Below the pieces are notes generated by a model, which worked only from the letters and a program-made list of their open reading frames with translations, did not search any database and had not been told where the DNA came from. 64,000 nt of DNA from an uncultured Thermanaerothrix sp. (GTDB lineage Bacteria; Chloroflexota; Anaerolineae; Anaerolineales; Anaerolineaceae). The stretch is from assembly GCF_938028735.1 (NCBI RefSeq), contig NZ_CALIMF010000012.1, forward strand, positions 184,760 through 248,759. The letters run 5' to 3'. The position numbers and the translations under genes were made by a program. Below, one piece after another: positions 35,580 to 44,832 of the stretch (position 1 is its first letter; the number at the start of each line of letters is the position of its first letter).

Positions 35580-35797
35580 TGCGATTGGCGAGTTTATTGG
35601 GTTTTATCAATTAAAATACGAGCAATAGGTGGCCTAGGGGCAATGTGAACAGAATCCTAACTTTTTCGGAAAGGAGGTGAGTCCCAGCAAAGAATCACAC
35701 GGTAAATTTTCAGCCCGACTTAGTGTTTCTCGTCCATTACAGCGTCCATTCCCAAACTCTGATTGCTCAAAGTCTAAGTTAAGGAGGAGGAAGAATC
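35580..35797 (+). other. Long untranslated leader before the importer
   Basis: The 218 bases before the binding-protein gene hold an AT-rich stretch with TAAAAT (35612-35617, possible -10), a strong AAAGGAGGTGAG (about 35670-35681) with no matching gene, and a second ribosome site AAGGAGGAGG just before ATG 35798. I could not fold it into a purine, 2'-dG or other known riboswitch. An 87-codon GTG frame from 35677 exists but runs into the next gene and looks non-coding. Confidence 0.35.
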
Positions 35798-37084
35798 ATG
35801 AAACGCACGTGGTTTGTCCTAAGTGTCCTGTTGGTACTGGCCGTGTTGCTGGCTGCATGTCAACCCGCCGCAACGCCCGCGCCGACAACGGTACCGACTC
35901 AACCCCCCGCAGAGCCCACCAAGCCAGTGGAGTCAACTAAGGCCCCCGAAGCCACTCAACCGGCACAACCGCAGGAGTTTGTGTTTGGGATGTTGCTGGT
36001 TGGCCCCTATAACGACCATGGTTGGAGTGAGGCCCACTACAATGCTGGTCTTTACGTTGAGCAGAAGGTGCCCGGCGCGAAGATGATTTACATTGATAAA
36101 GTCAACTCAGCCGATCGCCCTGGCACTACACCTGAGCAGTTGGCAGAAGATCTGGTTTCCAAAGGCGCTAAACTGGTGATCTTCAACTCCGATGATATGA
36201 AGGATGGCGCCGAAGCATTCGCCAAAGCCCATCCGGAGATCATTGTGATTCACGCCTCGGGTGATGGGGCTTGGAAAGAGGGCAAGAACTACCGCGGTCT
36301 TCCCAACCTTGGCAACGTGATGGGGCGCATGGAATACGGCAAAATGATCGCTGGCTGCGCTGCGGCGCTCACCACTAAGACAGGGCAGATTGGCTATTTA
36401 GGTCCGCTTATCAATGATGAGACACGCCGCCTGGCCGCTGCGACCTATTTGGGGGCCCGGTACTGCTGGTCAGAGTACCTGGGGAAGGATCCGGCTCAGC
36501 TCAAATTCAAAGTAACCTGGATTGGCTTTTGGTTCAACATCCCCGGCGTGACCTCTGACCCGACGCAAGTTGCGGATGATTTCTTCAACAGTGGTTACGA
36601 TGTGGTCATCTCTGGCATTGATACCACGGAGGCGTTAGCCGAGGCAAAGAAATTCCAAGGTCAGGGTAAAGAGGTGCGGGCGATTCCCTATGATTACATT
36701 GGTGCCTGCAAGGAGGGCGAAGAGGTCTGCTTAGGCGTGCCGTACTTCAATTGGGGACCGATGTACGCCAAATACGTTCAGGAGGCCATTGCAGGCACCT
36801 GGAAGCCCTCGTGGGATTGGGTCGGTCCAGACTGGAACGACATCAACAATCCAGATACCAGCCATGTGGGCTTTGTAAAGGGTGCGGCGCTCTCGGCGGA
36901 TGCCTCGGCTCAGTTGGACAAATTCATCTCTGAACTGGCCGGTGGCTTGAATCTGTGGAAAGGCCCGCTTAATTTCCAGGATGGTACTCCCTTCCTGAAA
37001 GAGGGTGAGGTTGCTACCGATTTCCAGGTCTGGTACCTGCCGCAGTTGCTGGAAGGCATGGAAGGTCAGAGCGTCAGTCAGTAG
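35798..37084 (+). CDS. BMP-family nucleoside-binding lipoprotein
   Basis: A 428-aa substrate-binding protein of the BMP/PnrA (Med) family, which captures purine nucleosides for ABC import. The signal ends in the lipobox LLAAC and a Pro/Thr linker of about 45 residues follows. The mature domain starts FVFGMLLVGPYNDHGWSEAHY, the ligand-binding block of the family, and later has ASGDGAWKEGKNYRG and DVVISGIDTTEALAEAK. It is longer than typical members because of the linker. ABC components follow in order, so this is a complete importer. Confidence 0.9.
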   Translation: MKRTWFVLSVLLVLAVLLAACQPAATPAPTTVPTQPPAEPTKPVESTKAPEATQPAQPQEFVFGMLLVGPYNDHGWSEAHYNAGLYVEQKVPGAKMIYIDKVNSADRPGTTPEQLAEDLVSKGAKLVIFNSDDMKDGAEAFAKAHPEIIVIHASGDGAWKEGKNYRGLPNLGNVMGRMEYGKMIAGCAAALTTKTGQIGYLGPLINDETRRLAAATYLGARYCWSEYLGKDPAQLKFKVTWIGFWFNIPGVTSDPTQVADDFFNSGYDVVISGIDTTEALAEAKKFQGQGKEVRAIPYDYIGACKEGEEVCLGVPYFNWGPMYAKYVQEAIAGTWKPSWDWVGPDWNDINNPDTSHVGFVKGAALSADASAQLDKFISELAGGLNLWKGPLNFQDGTPFLKEGEVATDFQVWYLPQLLEGMEGQSVSQ

Positions 37085-37097
37085 GTTCTGAGTATCA

Positions 37098-37123
37098 GGG
37101 GGAAGGCAGGAAAGCCTTCCCCC
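37098..37123 (+). terminator. Intercistronic hairpin after the binding protein
   Basis: GGGGGAAGGC (37098-37107) and GCCTTCCCCC (37114-37123) form a perfect 10-bp stem with the loop AGGAAA. In ABC operons such hairpins commonly let the binding protein be made in excess of the membrane parts. Confidence 0.6.
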
Positions 37124-37146
37124 ATTTCCAAACGACCGGGTGAGAC

Positions 37147-38610
37147 ATGAACGTTGAGCTGATCAACATCCATAAGTGGTTCGGTCCAGTGCACGCTAAC
37201 GATGGGATCACGCTGAGAATCCCCAGTGGTGTGATCCAAGGGTTACTCGGTGAAAACGGGGCCGGAAAAAGTACGTTGATGAAAATTCTCTCGGGGTTTT
37301 ATCAGGCGGATGAGGGTGAGATTCGCCTGGATGGTAAGCCAGTTAAGATCGAATCGCCTGCGGATGCGATTCGTCATGGAGTGGGAATGTTGCATCAGGA
37401 CCCGTTGGATTTTCCACCGATGCGCGTGGTAGATAATTTGCTCATTGGTCATCGAGGTGGACTGTTCCCTAACCGCGCTGAGGCGATTCGGGCCATGCAA
37501 GATTTACAGGCGCGGTTCGGTTTCAATATTGACCCATATGCCTACGTGGACTCTCTAACGGTCGGTGAACGCCAGCAGTTAGAAATCATGCGCTTGTTAT
37601 GGCTGGGGGCGCGTGTGCTCATTCTGGATGAGCCCACGACAGGGATTAGTGCTAACCAGAAGGAGAAACTCTTTGCTACCCTGCGGGCATTAGCTGAGCA
37701 GGGAATGACGGTAATTTTTGTGTCCCACAAGCTCGAAGAAGTAGAAGAGTTATGCCATCGAGTGGCTGTCTTGCGCCAGGGTAAATTGGTGGGAGAGGTT
37801 GAACCACCCTACCGAACTGAAGACCTGGTTAAGTTGATGTTTGGCAAAGTGGTGCTGCCAGAGGATAAGACGCATTTCGATTCGAAGGAATCCCTATTCC
37901 GTCTGGAAAATTTAAGCATTGAAGACTATCGCTTACAGATTCGCAATGTCAATCTAACTGTGCACAGGGGAGAAGTGATTGGCCTAGCAGGCATGGAGGG
38001 ATCAGGTCAGCGTCAATTCCTTCAGGCTTGTGCGGGGATTATCCGCCCTGTGGCTGGTGAGATTTATTTAGGTGAAAAGCGTCTGACTGGGCGACCTTAT
38101 CGCGAATTTCTGGAGGCAGGTATTACTTACGTGCCAGCAGCGCGTTTGGAAGAAGGACTGATCCCAGGGCTAACGCTGACCGAACACTTTGTGTTGGCTG
38201 AACCGCAGAACGGGTTTGTGGTTAATCGCCAGAAGGCGGAAGTGCTGACGACCCAACGCATTGCAGACTTCTCGATCAAGGGCGTGCCGAGCAGCACGGT
38301 GGAATCACTCTCAGGAGGTAATCAACAACGGGCACTTCTGGCCATGTTGCGACAGCCTCTAAGCGTGATTTTATTAGAACACCCAACACGTGGCCTAGAT
38401 ATCGAGTCAACTATCTGGATCTGGGGAAAGTTAAAAGAACGCTGCCGTCAGGGCACTGCGATTATCTTCACCTCAGCCGATTTGGAAGAAATATTGCACT
38501 ATAGCGATCGCATTCTGGTTTTCTTCGGTGGCAAAGTCTCACAACCAATTGAAGCCACCAAGACCAGTGTCGAAGAATTGGGCCAGTTAATCGGTGGCAA
38601 GGGATTCTAG
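37147..38610 (+). CDS. Nucleoside ABC transporter, fused double ATPase
   Basis: A 487-aa ATPase with two ABC domains in tandem, as in YufO and RbsA. The first half has Walker A GENGAGKST, the signature region LTVGERQQLEIMRLL and Walker B VLILDEPTTGIS. The second half has a degenerate Walker A (LAGMEGSGQRQF) and a signature LSGGNQQRALLAML, usual for this type. It energises the permease pair that follows. The start ATG 37147 is 3 bases after GGGTGAGAC, with only a weak ribosome site. Confidence 0.9.
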   Translation: MNVELINIHKWFGPVHANDGITLRIPSGVIQGLLGENGAGKSTLMKILSGFYQADEGEIRLDGKPVKIESPADAIRHGVGMLHQDPLDFPPMRVVDNLLIGHRGGLFPNRAEAIRAMQDLQARFGFNIDPYAYVDSLTVGERQQLEIMRLLWLGARVLILDEPTTGISANQKEKLFATLRALAEQGMTVIFVSHKLEEVEELCHRVAVLRQGKLVGEVEPPYRTEDLVKLMFGKVVLPEDKTHFDSKESLFRLENLSIEDYRLQIRNVNLTVHRGEVIGLAGMEGSGQRQFLQACAGIIRPVAGEIYLGEKRLTGRPYREFLEAGITYVPAARLEEGLIPGLTLTEHFVLAEPQNGFVVNRQKAEVLTTQRIADFSIKGVPSSTVESLSGGNQQRALLAMLRQPLSVILLEHPTRGLDIESTIWIWGKLKERCRQGTAIIFTSADLEEILHYSDRILVFFGGKVSQPIEATKTSVEELGQLIGGKGF

Positions 38611-38626
38611 AGCAAATGGAGCAGCC

Positions 38627-39670
38627 ATGGTAAGAACCTCATCACGGTGGACCAATTTTGTCTTTCAGCTCCTAGCCATTGTGTTGGCACTGGCATTCAC
38701 CTCCTTAGTAATGGTGCTGGCGAAAGCCAATCCCCTTGAGGCCTATCGTAACATTGTTGTCGGCTCGTTAGGATCAATTAACAAGTTTAGCGATGTTCTG
38801 GTGGCCTGGGTGCCGCTTCTACTGGCCACCTCAGGACTTTTGGTTACTTATACAGCAGGGTTGTGGAATATCGGTGTGGAAGGTCAGATCACGTTGGGGG
38901 CAATCTTCACCACTTGGGCATTGCGGGTGCTTCAGGATAGCACGCTCTCCCCCGGGCTGATCATCGTAATCGGCTTTTTGAGTGGGGCTCTGGGCGGAAT
39001 GCTATGGGCAAGCGTTGTGGCATTTCTTAGAATTTATGGCGGCGTTAATGAGATTTTTGGTGGTCTGGGCATGAATTTTGTTGCCACAGCATTGACCATC
39101 TGGCTGATTTTCGGCCCCTGGAAGCGCCCCGGGATTGGTTCAATGAGCGGCACCGAGCCCTTTAAAGAGACCCTTTGGTTGCCCACTTTTGCAGGATTGC
39201 GCATTAGCCCCTGGTCATTGGTGATAGGGATTATTGGTATTGCGGTAATTTACATCTTGTTGCAGGGCACCTATTTTGGCTTGAAACTGAAGGCTGTGGG
39301 ACGGAACCGACGGGCTGCGTTTTTGCTGGGTATTCCTACCACCCAATATATGTGGGCGGCATTTCTACTGTGTGGTCTCTTTGCTGGATTAGCCGGAGCG
39401 GTACAGGTCTTGGGCGTTTATCATCGCCTGATCCCCTCCATCTCATCGGGGTATGGTTTCCTTGGGATGTTAGTGGCGATGTTGATCAATTATCAGCCGG
39501 CTTGGGCTGCACCCGTAGCCATGTTCTTTGCAGCACTCAACATTGGCAGTATCCAGTTGCCAATTGTGATGAAATTAGACTCAACGCTTTCGGGAGTGTT
39601 GCAAGGTGCATTGGTATTAGCCGTTTTGCTTATGGACGGCGTCCGTCAACGCTTATTGCGACGGCGATAA
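38627..39670 (+). CDS. Nucleoside ABC transporter permease 1
   Basis: A 347-aa permease of the BPD_transp_2 (branched-chain/YufP) type with about nine helices. WNIGVEGQITLGAI is the family motif and KAVGRNRRAAFLLGI is the cytoplasmic EAA-like loop that contacts the ATPase. ATG 38627 has GGAG 5 bases upstream; the longer open frame overlaps the ATPase gene and is unlikely. It pairs with the next permease to form the channel. Confidence 0.9.
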   Translation: MVRTSSRWTNFVFQLLAIVLALAFTSLVMVLAKANPLEAYRNIVVGSLGSINKFSDVLVAWVPLLLATSGLLVTYTAGLWNIGVEGQITLGAIFTTWALRVLQDSTLSPGLIIVIGFLSGALGGMLWASVVAFLRIYGGVNEIFGGLGMNFVATALTIWLIFGPWKRPGIGSMSGTEPFKETLWLPTFAGLRISPWSLVIGIIGIAVIYILLQGTYFGLKLKAVGRNRRAAFLLGIPTTQYMWAAFLLCGLFAGLAGAVQVLGVYHRLIPSISSGYGFLGMLVAMLINYQPAWAAPVAMFFAALNIGSIQLPIVMKLDSTLSGVLQGALVLAVLLMDGVRQRLLRRR

Positions 39671-39679
39671 GGAGGGCGC

Positions 39680-40675
39680 ATGGATACAGTGTTAGTAATT
39701 GGGATTGCGGGCATTTTGGCTTCAGCAGCGCCGATTGTGTTTGCGGCAATTGGTGAAACAATCATCGAACGCGCCGGGGTAATCAACCTCTCTGTCAATG
39801 GGGCGATCCTGTTGACGGCAATGGCGGGGTTTGCCGTGGCTGTGACTACCGGGAGTGTTGTGTGGGGACTGCTAGTCGGGGCTCTCATTGGTGCACTGGT
39901 TGCCCTAATTGTAGCCTTTGCCAGTATTACCCTGAAACAGTCTCAGGTCGCCGTTGGTTTTGTACTGGCTCTGTTGTGCCGTGATTTGGCCTATTTCCTG
40001 GGCAATCCTTATATGGGGCGTTCGGGTCCGCGCTTGCCTCACCTGCCTGTTCCGGGATTGGCTGACATTCCCGTGTTGGGAGCGATTCTCTTCCAGCACG
40101 ACTTAATGACTTATATGAGTTTTGCATTGATCGTTCTGGCGTATGTGTACATTTTTCGCACGCGCCCGGGATTGGTGTTGCAAGGCATTGGCGAACGACC
40201 TGCGGCGGCCTATGTGCGGGGGGCCAACGTTAACCTATTACGCTATGTGTACACCGTTGTTGGCGGGGCTTTGATCGGCTTGGCAGGCCCTATGTATTCG
40301 CTCAGTGTAAAAGCGGGCTGGAAAGGAACGATTTCTGGTCTGGATGGTATTGGTTGGATTGCCCTGGCCTTAACTATTTTCGGCGGTTGGAACCCCCTAC
40401 GGGCAGCGTTGGGAGCCTATTTCTTTGCCCTTCTGCAATGGTTGGGGCTGGTGCTTCAGCCTAGCCTTCCGAACATCCCTTCACAAGTGCTTCAGGTTGC
40501 GCCATTCCCGCTGATGATTCTTACCCTGTTATTGGTCAATATTGGCAATGCCGAGTGGGTAGATCGCACTTTGGCGGGGTTGCCCGAAAAGGCGCGCCAT
40601 GCCGTGGCGCGCGTGTTGCGCGCAATGCGCACTTCACCACCCGCGGCTTTGGGAATGCCGTTTGAGAAAGAATGA
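39680..40675 (+). CDS. Nucleoside ABC transporter permease 2
   Basis: A 331-aa permease of the same family (YufQ-like), with about nine helices. ETIIERAGVINLSVNGAIL is the conserved N-terminal block, and GERPAAAYVRGANVNLLRY the cytoplasmic coupling loop. AAGGAGGG precedes the ATG. The four genes from 35798 to 40675 make a whole importer for nucleosides or nucleobases feeding the surrounding enzymes. Confidence 0.9.
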   Translation: MDTVLVIGIAGILASAAPIVFAAIGETIIERAGVINLSVNGAILLTAMAGFAVAVTTGSVVWGLLVGALIGALVALIVAFASITLKQSQVAVGFVLALLCRDLAYFLGNPYMGRSGPRLPHLPVPGLADIPVLGAILFQHDLMTYMSFALIVLAYVYIFRTRPGLVLQGIGERPAAAYVRGANVNLLRYVYTVVGGALIGLAGPMYSLSVKAGWKGTISGLDGIGWIALALTIFGGWNPLRAALGAYFFALLQWLGLVLQPSLPNIPSQVLQVAPFPLMILTLLLVNIGNAEWVDRTLAGLPEKARHAVARVLRAMRTSPPAALGMPFEKE

Positions 40676-40698
40676 TTCAATCCTAAGGAGTGATGCTC

Positions 40699-41952
40699 AT
40701 GGCAGATTTTGTTGGTTATCGCTGTTCGCTGTGTGGCACCGACTATCGGGTGGATCAGGTGATGTATACCTGTCCAAAAGATGGGGGCAACCTGGATGTG
40801 ATTCTAGATTACGCCGGGATCAAGAGCCGTTTTCAGATCAATGACATTACAACCCGCAAAGATTATTCCATCTGGCGTTACTTACCCTTGCTACCAGTGC
40901 AGGACCCAGGTGGTGAAGGGACGCCTTTGCGGGCAGTAGGTTGGACGCCGGTGTATTCTCCGCAACGTCTGGCTCAGGAGTTGAATTTGAAGACCCTCTG
41001 GGTTAAGGACGAAGGGCGTAACCCTACGGCTTCTTTCAAGGATCGTGCTAGCGCAGTCGTAGTAGCACGTGCGCGACAGATTCAAGCCGAGGTGGTGGTA
41101 ACGGCCTCGACAGGTAATGCCGGGGCTGCACTGGCGGGCATGGCGGCAGCTATTGGTCAAAAGGCCGTGATTTTTGCGCCAAAAACCGCACCCCCCGCCA
41201 AGGTGGCGCAATTGCTGGTCTTCGGAGCCCAGGTCATTCTGGTGGATGGTAACTATGATCAGGCATTTGACCTGACTATCCAGGCCAGCCAGGAGTTTGG
41301 GTGGTATTGTCGCAACACTGGCTACAATCCCTTTACGGCTGAGGGCAAGAAGACAGCGGCCTTGGAAATCTGGGAACAGGTCATTTTGAATATGCGCCCC
41401 GGCTACCGACCGTTATGCGTCTTCGTTTCGGTGGGGGATGGAAATATCATCTCGGGGCTCCATAAAGGCTTCAAGGACCTGGTGGCATTAGGGTGGTTGG
41501 AGCAAATGCCACGCATCTTTGGTGTCCAGTCTGAAGGGTCTGCCGCCGTAGCCAATGCCTTCTTCAAAGGCACTGAGGTGATCGAACCTGTGGCAGCCCA
41601 GACCATAGCGGATAGTATTTCGGTTGACTTGCCACGTGATGGTGTACGCGCAGTGCGTGCGGCGCGGCAAACCAATGGGGCTTACATTACCGTTCCAGAT
41701 AGCGAAATTTTGAAGGCCATTGCCGATTTGGGACGGGTGGGCATCTTTGCTGAACCGGCAGGAGCAACCGCCTATGCTGGATTGAAGAAAGCCTTGCAGC
41801 AAGGGCTGATTGGCTCCGAGGATCCGGTTCTGGTGCTGAATACGGGTAGCGGGCTAAAAGATGTCCGGGCAGCGATGCAGGCAGTTAAGGAAGCGCCGGT
41901 AATTGAACCTACCCTTTCCGCGCTTAAGGCCCACTTGAGTCGTTCAGCGTGA
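40699..41952 (+). CDS. PLP enzyme, threonine-synthase-like
   Basis: A 417-aa fold-type II PLP enzyme. The N-terminus has a zinc-ribbon-like pair ([10 protein letters not shown] and [11 protein letters not shown]), as in many bacterial threonine synthases. [14 protein letters not shown] holds the PLP lysine, [16 protein letters not shown] binds the phosphate, and LNTGSGLKD is near the C-terminus. AAGGAG lies 8 bases before ATG 40699. It may be ordinary threonine synthase, but within this operon it could act as an ammonia-lyase or beta-replacing enzyme on an amino acid made from purines, in the place of YgeX. No other threonine gene is nearby. Confidence 0.82.
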   Translation: MADFVGYRCSLCGTDYRVDQVMYTCPKDGGNLDVILDYAGIKSRFQINDITTRKDYSIWRYLPLLPVQDPGGEGTPLRAVGWTPVYSPQRLAQELNLKTLWVKDEGRNPTASFKDRASAVVVARARQIQAEVVVTASTGNAGAALAGMAAAIGQKAVIFAPKTAPPAKVAQLLVFGAQVILVDGNYDQAFDLTIQASQEFGWYCRNTGYNPFTAEGKKTAALEIWEQVILNMRPGYRPLCVFVSVGDGNIISGLHKGFKDLVALGWLEQMPRIFGVQSEGSAAVANAFFKGTEVIEPVAAQTIADSISVDLPRDGVRAVRAARQTNGAYITVPDSEILKAIADLGRVGIFAEPAGATAYAGLKKALQQGLIGSEDPVLVLNTGSGLKDVRAAMQAVKEAPVIEPTLSALKAHLSRSA

Positions 41953-41957
41953 GGATT

Positions 41958-42914
41958 ATGGAAACGCCCACCTTTTCGATTGTGGTGCCGGTTTACAATG
42001 AAGAAGGGTGCCTGGAGGAGCTTTATCACCGGGTTACGGCGGTGATGGATAGCACGGGCGAACCCTGGGAGCTTGTGTTTGTAGATGACGGCTCACGAGA
42101 TCGCTCCACCGAGATCATCAAGCACTTAGCTGAGCAAGACCGACGGGTACGCCCCATCATTTTTGCTCGCAACTTCGGTCATCAGATTGCGGTGACAGCG
42201 GGATTGGATTACAGCCGTGGTCAGGCTGTGGTGATCATTGATGCGGATCTGCAAGACCCGCCTGAGGTCATTCTCGACCTCATCAATAAGTGGCGTGAGG
42301 GATATGAGGTGGTCTATGCTGTCCGCACCGAACGCGAGGGTGAGACCTGGTTCAAAAAGGCCACCGCAGCGGCTTTCTACCGCCTGATTTACCGCATCAC
42401 CGATGTCAAGATCCCGGTAGATACGGGCGACTTTCGCCTTATGGATCGCAAGGTGGTAGATGTGTTAAGCCGCATGCGGGAACATCATCGCTTCCTACGT
42501 GGTATGTCAGCATGGGTGGGCTTTCGCCAGATTGGAGTGCCATATAAGCGTGCCCCTCGCTTTGCAGGTGAGACCAAATATCCGCTACGCAAGATGCTGC
42601 GCCTGGCGCTGAATGCCATTACCAGTTTTTCCTATTTTCCATTGCAATTGGCCACTTATATGGGTTTCATCGCAGCAGGTTTGGCGATCCTGGCTATTCC
42701 CTTTGTAATTGCCCTGCGTGCTCTCCAGCCCCAGGCCTTCTTCGGTCAAGCCTCTACCCTGATTGCGGTGTTGTTCCTGGGCGGGGTGCAACTGATCTCC
42801 TTGGGTATCCTGGGTGAGTATGTGGGCCGCATTTATGACGAAGTCAAAGGGCGCCCACTTTATGTTGTACGCGAAGCGCCTTCTGATGATCAAACCATAG
42901 CGGAAAAACTATAA
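41958..42914 (+). CDS. Family 2 glycosyltransferase, polyprenyl-phosphate type
   Basis: A 318-aa GT2 enzyme of the GtrB/DPM1 sort that moves a sugar from a nucleotide donor to undecaprenyl phosphate. [23 protein letters not shown] and [10 protein letters not shown] (the DxD region) are the catalytic blocks; two C-terminal membrane helices follow ([19 protein letters not shown] and [18 protein letters not shown]). It starts at ATG 41958 or, with a 4-base overlap, GTG 41949. Its place between two PLP enzymes of a catabolic operon is unexpected. Confidence 0.88.
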   Translation: METPTFSIVVPVYNEEGCLEELYHRVTAVMDSTGEPWELVFVDDGSRDRSTEIIKHLAEQDRRVRPIIFARNFGHQIAVTAGLDYSRGQAVVIIDADLQDPPEVILDLINKWREGYEVVYAVRTEREGETWFKKATAAAFYRLIYRITDVKIPVDTGDFRLMDRKVVDVLSRMREHHRFLRGMSAWVGFRQIGVPYKRAPRFAGETKYPLRKMLRLALNAITSFSYFPLQLATYMGFIAAGLAILAIPFVIALRALQPQAFFGQASTLIAVLFLGGVQLISLGILGEYVGRIYDEVKGRPLYVVREAPSDDQTIAEKL

Positions 42915-42943
42915 TCCAAAATCAAGAAGAGGAGTGTGTAACG

Positions 42944-44422
42944 ATGGCAAAGATTGATTTAACGGTCATTCCGGAACGGCGTGAACGAACGATCCAACGT
43001 GTCCGGGAACGCAATATCATTATTCCCACTTTTGCTCAAATGAAAAATCCCGATTTGATCCCCGCACGGATCAAAGAGGAACTGCGCAACATTGGGTTAT
43101 GGGATGTTCATCCTCGCAACCTTTTCCGCATCACCTGGAAGAACGAGCCGGTTCCCTTCGGTGGTGGTTTTGGGCCAGTCAATATTCTGGAATTTCCTAG
43201 TAGCCTGACCGGCGTACCGGCACGGATTATTGGCCTGGTGGGCAAGTGGTTCCCAACGGGTGCACATAAGGTGGGTGCGGCATTTGGGTGTTTGGTGCCG
43301 CGTCTGGTAACCGGACAATTTGATCCGACCACTCAAAAAGCTGTATGGCCCTCAACCGGAAATTATTGCCGTGGTGGGGCTTATGACTCAGCATTACTGG
43401 CTTGTGACTCGATCGCCATCTTGCCAGAAGGCATGAGCAAAGAACGTTTTGAATGGCTTTCAAAGATTGCTAGTGAAGTGATTGCGACCCCCGGTAGCGA
43501 ATCTAACGTGAAAGAGATCTTCGATAAGTGCTGGGAACTGCGTCGCTCCGGGCAGGATCTGATGATCTTCAATCAGTTCGAGGAATTTGGTAACTACCTA
43601 TGGCACTATGACGTAACCGGCCACGCGATGGAAGAGGTTCTCAAGCGTGTAATGGGCCCCAAGGATGAATTCCGCGGTGTGGCATTGACGACTGGCTCGG
43701 CGGGAACTATTGCCTGTGGCGACTACCTGAAGCAGATCTTCCCCAACAGTAAGATTGTGGCGGGTGAAGCCCTGCAGTGCCCGACCCTCTTTGAGAATGG
43801 TTTCGGCGCCCATCGTATTGAGGGGATTGGTGACAAACACGTGCCGTGGATTCACAACGTTAAGAATACGGATCTAGTGGCCGCCATTGACGATAATGAT
43901 GTGGTGGCAGTAATGCGCTTATTCAACGAACCCGCGGGTCGGGAGTACTTAGTGCGCAAAGGTGTGCCTGAGGAGGTGGTTTCGAAATTAGATCTCCTTG
44001 GTTTCTCAGGGATTGCTAACTTGCTCTCGGCAATTAAGACGGCGAAATACTATGAGATGGGTGAGAATGACATCATGCTCATTGTGCTGACTGACTCTAT
44101 GGAGCTTTACGGTAGTCGTATCCAGGAGTATCGTGATCAGTTTGGTGAGTTTACACCCTATCATGCGGCTGAGGCTTATGCACGAAGCCTGCAGGGGCAA
44201 AGTGTGGATTACTTGCTTGAACTGCGTTATGCCGATCGTCGGCGTGTCCATAACCTGAAATACTACACCTGGGTGGAGCAGCAAGGTAAGACCTACGAGG
44301 AAATCTTGGCTCAGTGGTATGATCGAAACTACTGGACCGAATTACAGAGCCAGGTGGAAGAGATCGACGCGCTTATCACGGAGTTTAATGAACGTGTCGG
44401 CTTGATCAAGCAGTATCAGTAG
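42944..44422 (+). CDS. PLP-dependent beta-subunit-like protein (TrpB-like fold)
   Basis: A 492-aa fold-type II PLP protein. WFPTGAHKVGAAFG resembles the lysine site of tryptophan synthase beta (TGAHK), and TTGSAGTIACGDYL is the phosphate-binding loop. Proteins of this sort, usually named only PLP-dependent protein subunit beta, recur beside ygeW-type carbamoyltransferases. The reaction is unknown; a lyase on diaminopropionate or another small amino acid is a reasonable guess. AAGAGGAG precedes the ATG. It is the last gene of the operon and a strong terminator follows. Confidence 0.78.
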   Translation: MAKIDLTVIPERRERTIQRVRERNIIIPTFAQMKNPDLIPARIKEELRNIGLWDVHPRNLFRITWKNEPVPFGGGFGPVNILEFPSSLTGVPARIIGLVGKWFPTGAHKVGAAFGCLVPRLVTGQFDPTTQKAVWPSTGNYCRGGAYDSALLACDSIAILPEGMSKERFEWLSKIASEVIATPGSESNVKEIFDKCWELRRSGQDLMIFNQFEEFGNYLWHYDVTGHAMEEVLKRVMGPKDEFRGVALTTGSAGTIACGDYLKQIFPNSKIVAGEALQCPTLFENGFGAHRIEGIGDKHVPWIHNVKNTDLVAAIDDNDVVAVMRLFNEPAGREYLVRKGVPEEVVSKLDLLGFSGIANLLSAIKTAKYYEMGENDIMLIVLTDSMELYGSRIQEYRDQFGEFTPYHAAEAYARSLQGQSVDYLLELRYADRRRVHNLKYYTWVEQQGKTYEEILAQWYDRNYWTELQSQVEEIDALITEFNERVGLIKQYQ

Positions 44423-44443
44423 TAATAGTTACAGGTGGCTTGT

Positions 44444-44480
44444 AACCGCCCCGTCTCTTACTGAGACGGGGCGGTTTCTT
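44444..44480 (+). terminator. Rho-independent terminator of the purine operon
   Basis: AACCGCCCCGTCTC (44444-44457) and GAGACGGGGCGGTT (44463-44476) form a perfect 14-bp stem with loop TTACT, followed by TCTT. It lies 21 bases after the last gene. Confidence 0.85.
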
Positions 44481-44535
44481 GTAGTAAAATAGTGCCTATT
44501 GAGACCGCTGACTTTTCAGGGAGGGAGCAGGCCTT

Positions 44536-44832
44536 ATGCAAACATGCTCACGTTGTCAAACTCAATCCCCCGACACCGTCGCGTTCTGTCCGACTTGTGG
44601 AGCGGATCTGCGAGAATTTTCAGTGGCTATGGTGGCTCTCAAGAAGATGCAGGCCAACCCACGTGTTAGCATGATTCGTCTAGCAGTGGCTGCCGAGGCG
44701 TGTCCGACCTGCCGCAAAATGCAAGGCGCCTATCCAAAAGACCGAGTGCCGCTTTTGCCCATCGAAGGTTGTTCTAACGCTCTGGGATGCCGATGCTTTT
44801 ACGAGCCAGTACTGACGGAGATTTATCCGTGA
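44536..44832 (+). CDS. Zinc-ribbon protein
   Basis: A 98-aa protein with an N-terminal zinc ribbon, CSRCQTQSPDTVAFCPTCGADL, and a second cysteine set further on (ACPTCRKMQG and NALGCRCFYEP). Both pairs could bind metal. GGGAGGGAG lies before the ATG. It ends inside the end of the convergent hydrolase gene (10 bases shared). The function is unknown. Confidence 0.65.
   Translation: MQTCSRCQTQSPDTVAFCPTCGADLREFSVAMVALKKMQANPRVSMIRLAVAAEACPTCRKMQGAYPKDRVPLLPIEGCSNALGCRCFYEPVLTEIYP

Noticed and set aside
35600..35700. Purine or 2'-deoxyguanosine riboswitch
   Set aside because: The conserved purine riboswitch core and its paired loops could not be found in the leader.
35677..35940. An 87-codon GTG frame in the importer leader
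   Set aside because: It runs into the binding-protein gene in another frame, its GTG lies inside the ribosome site, and its composition (Ser/Arg/Pro, no domain) looks non-coding.
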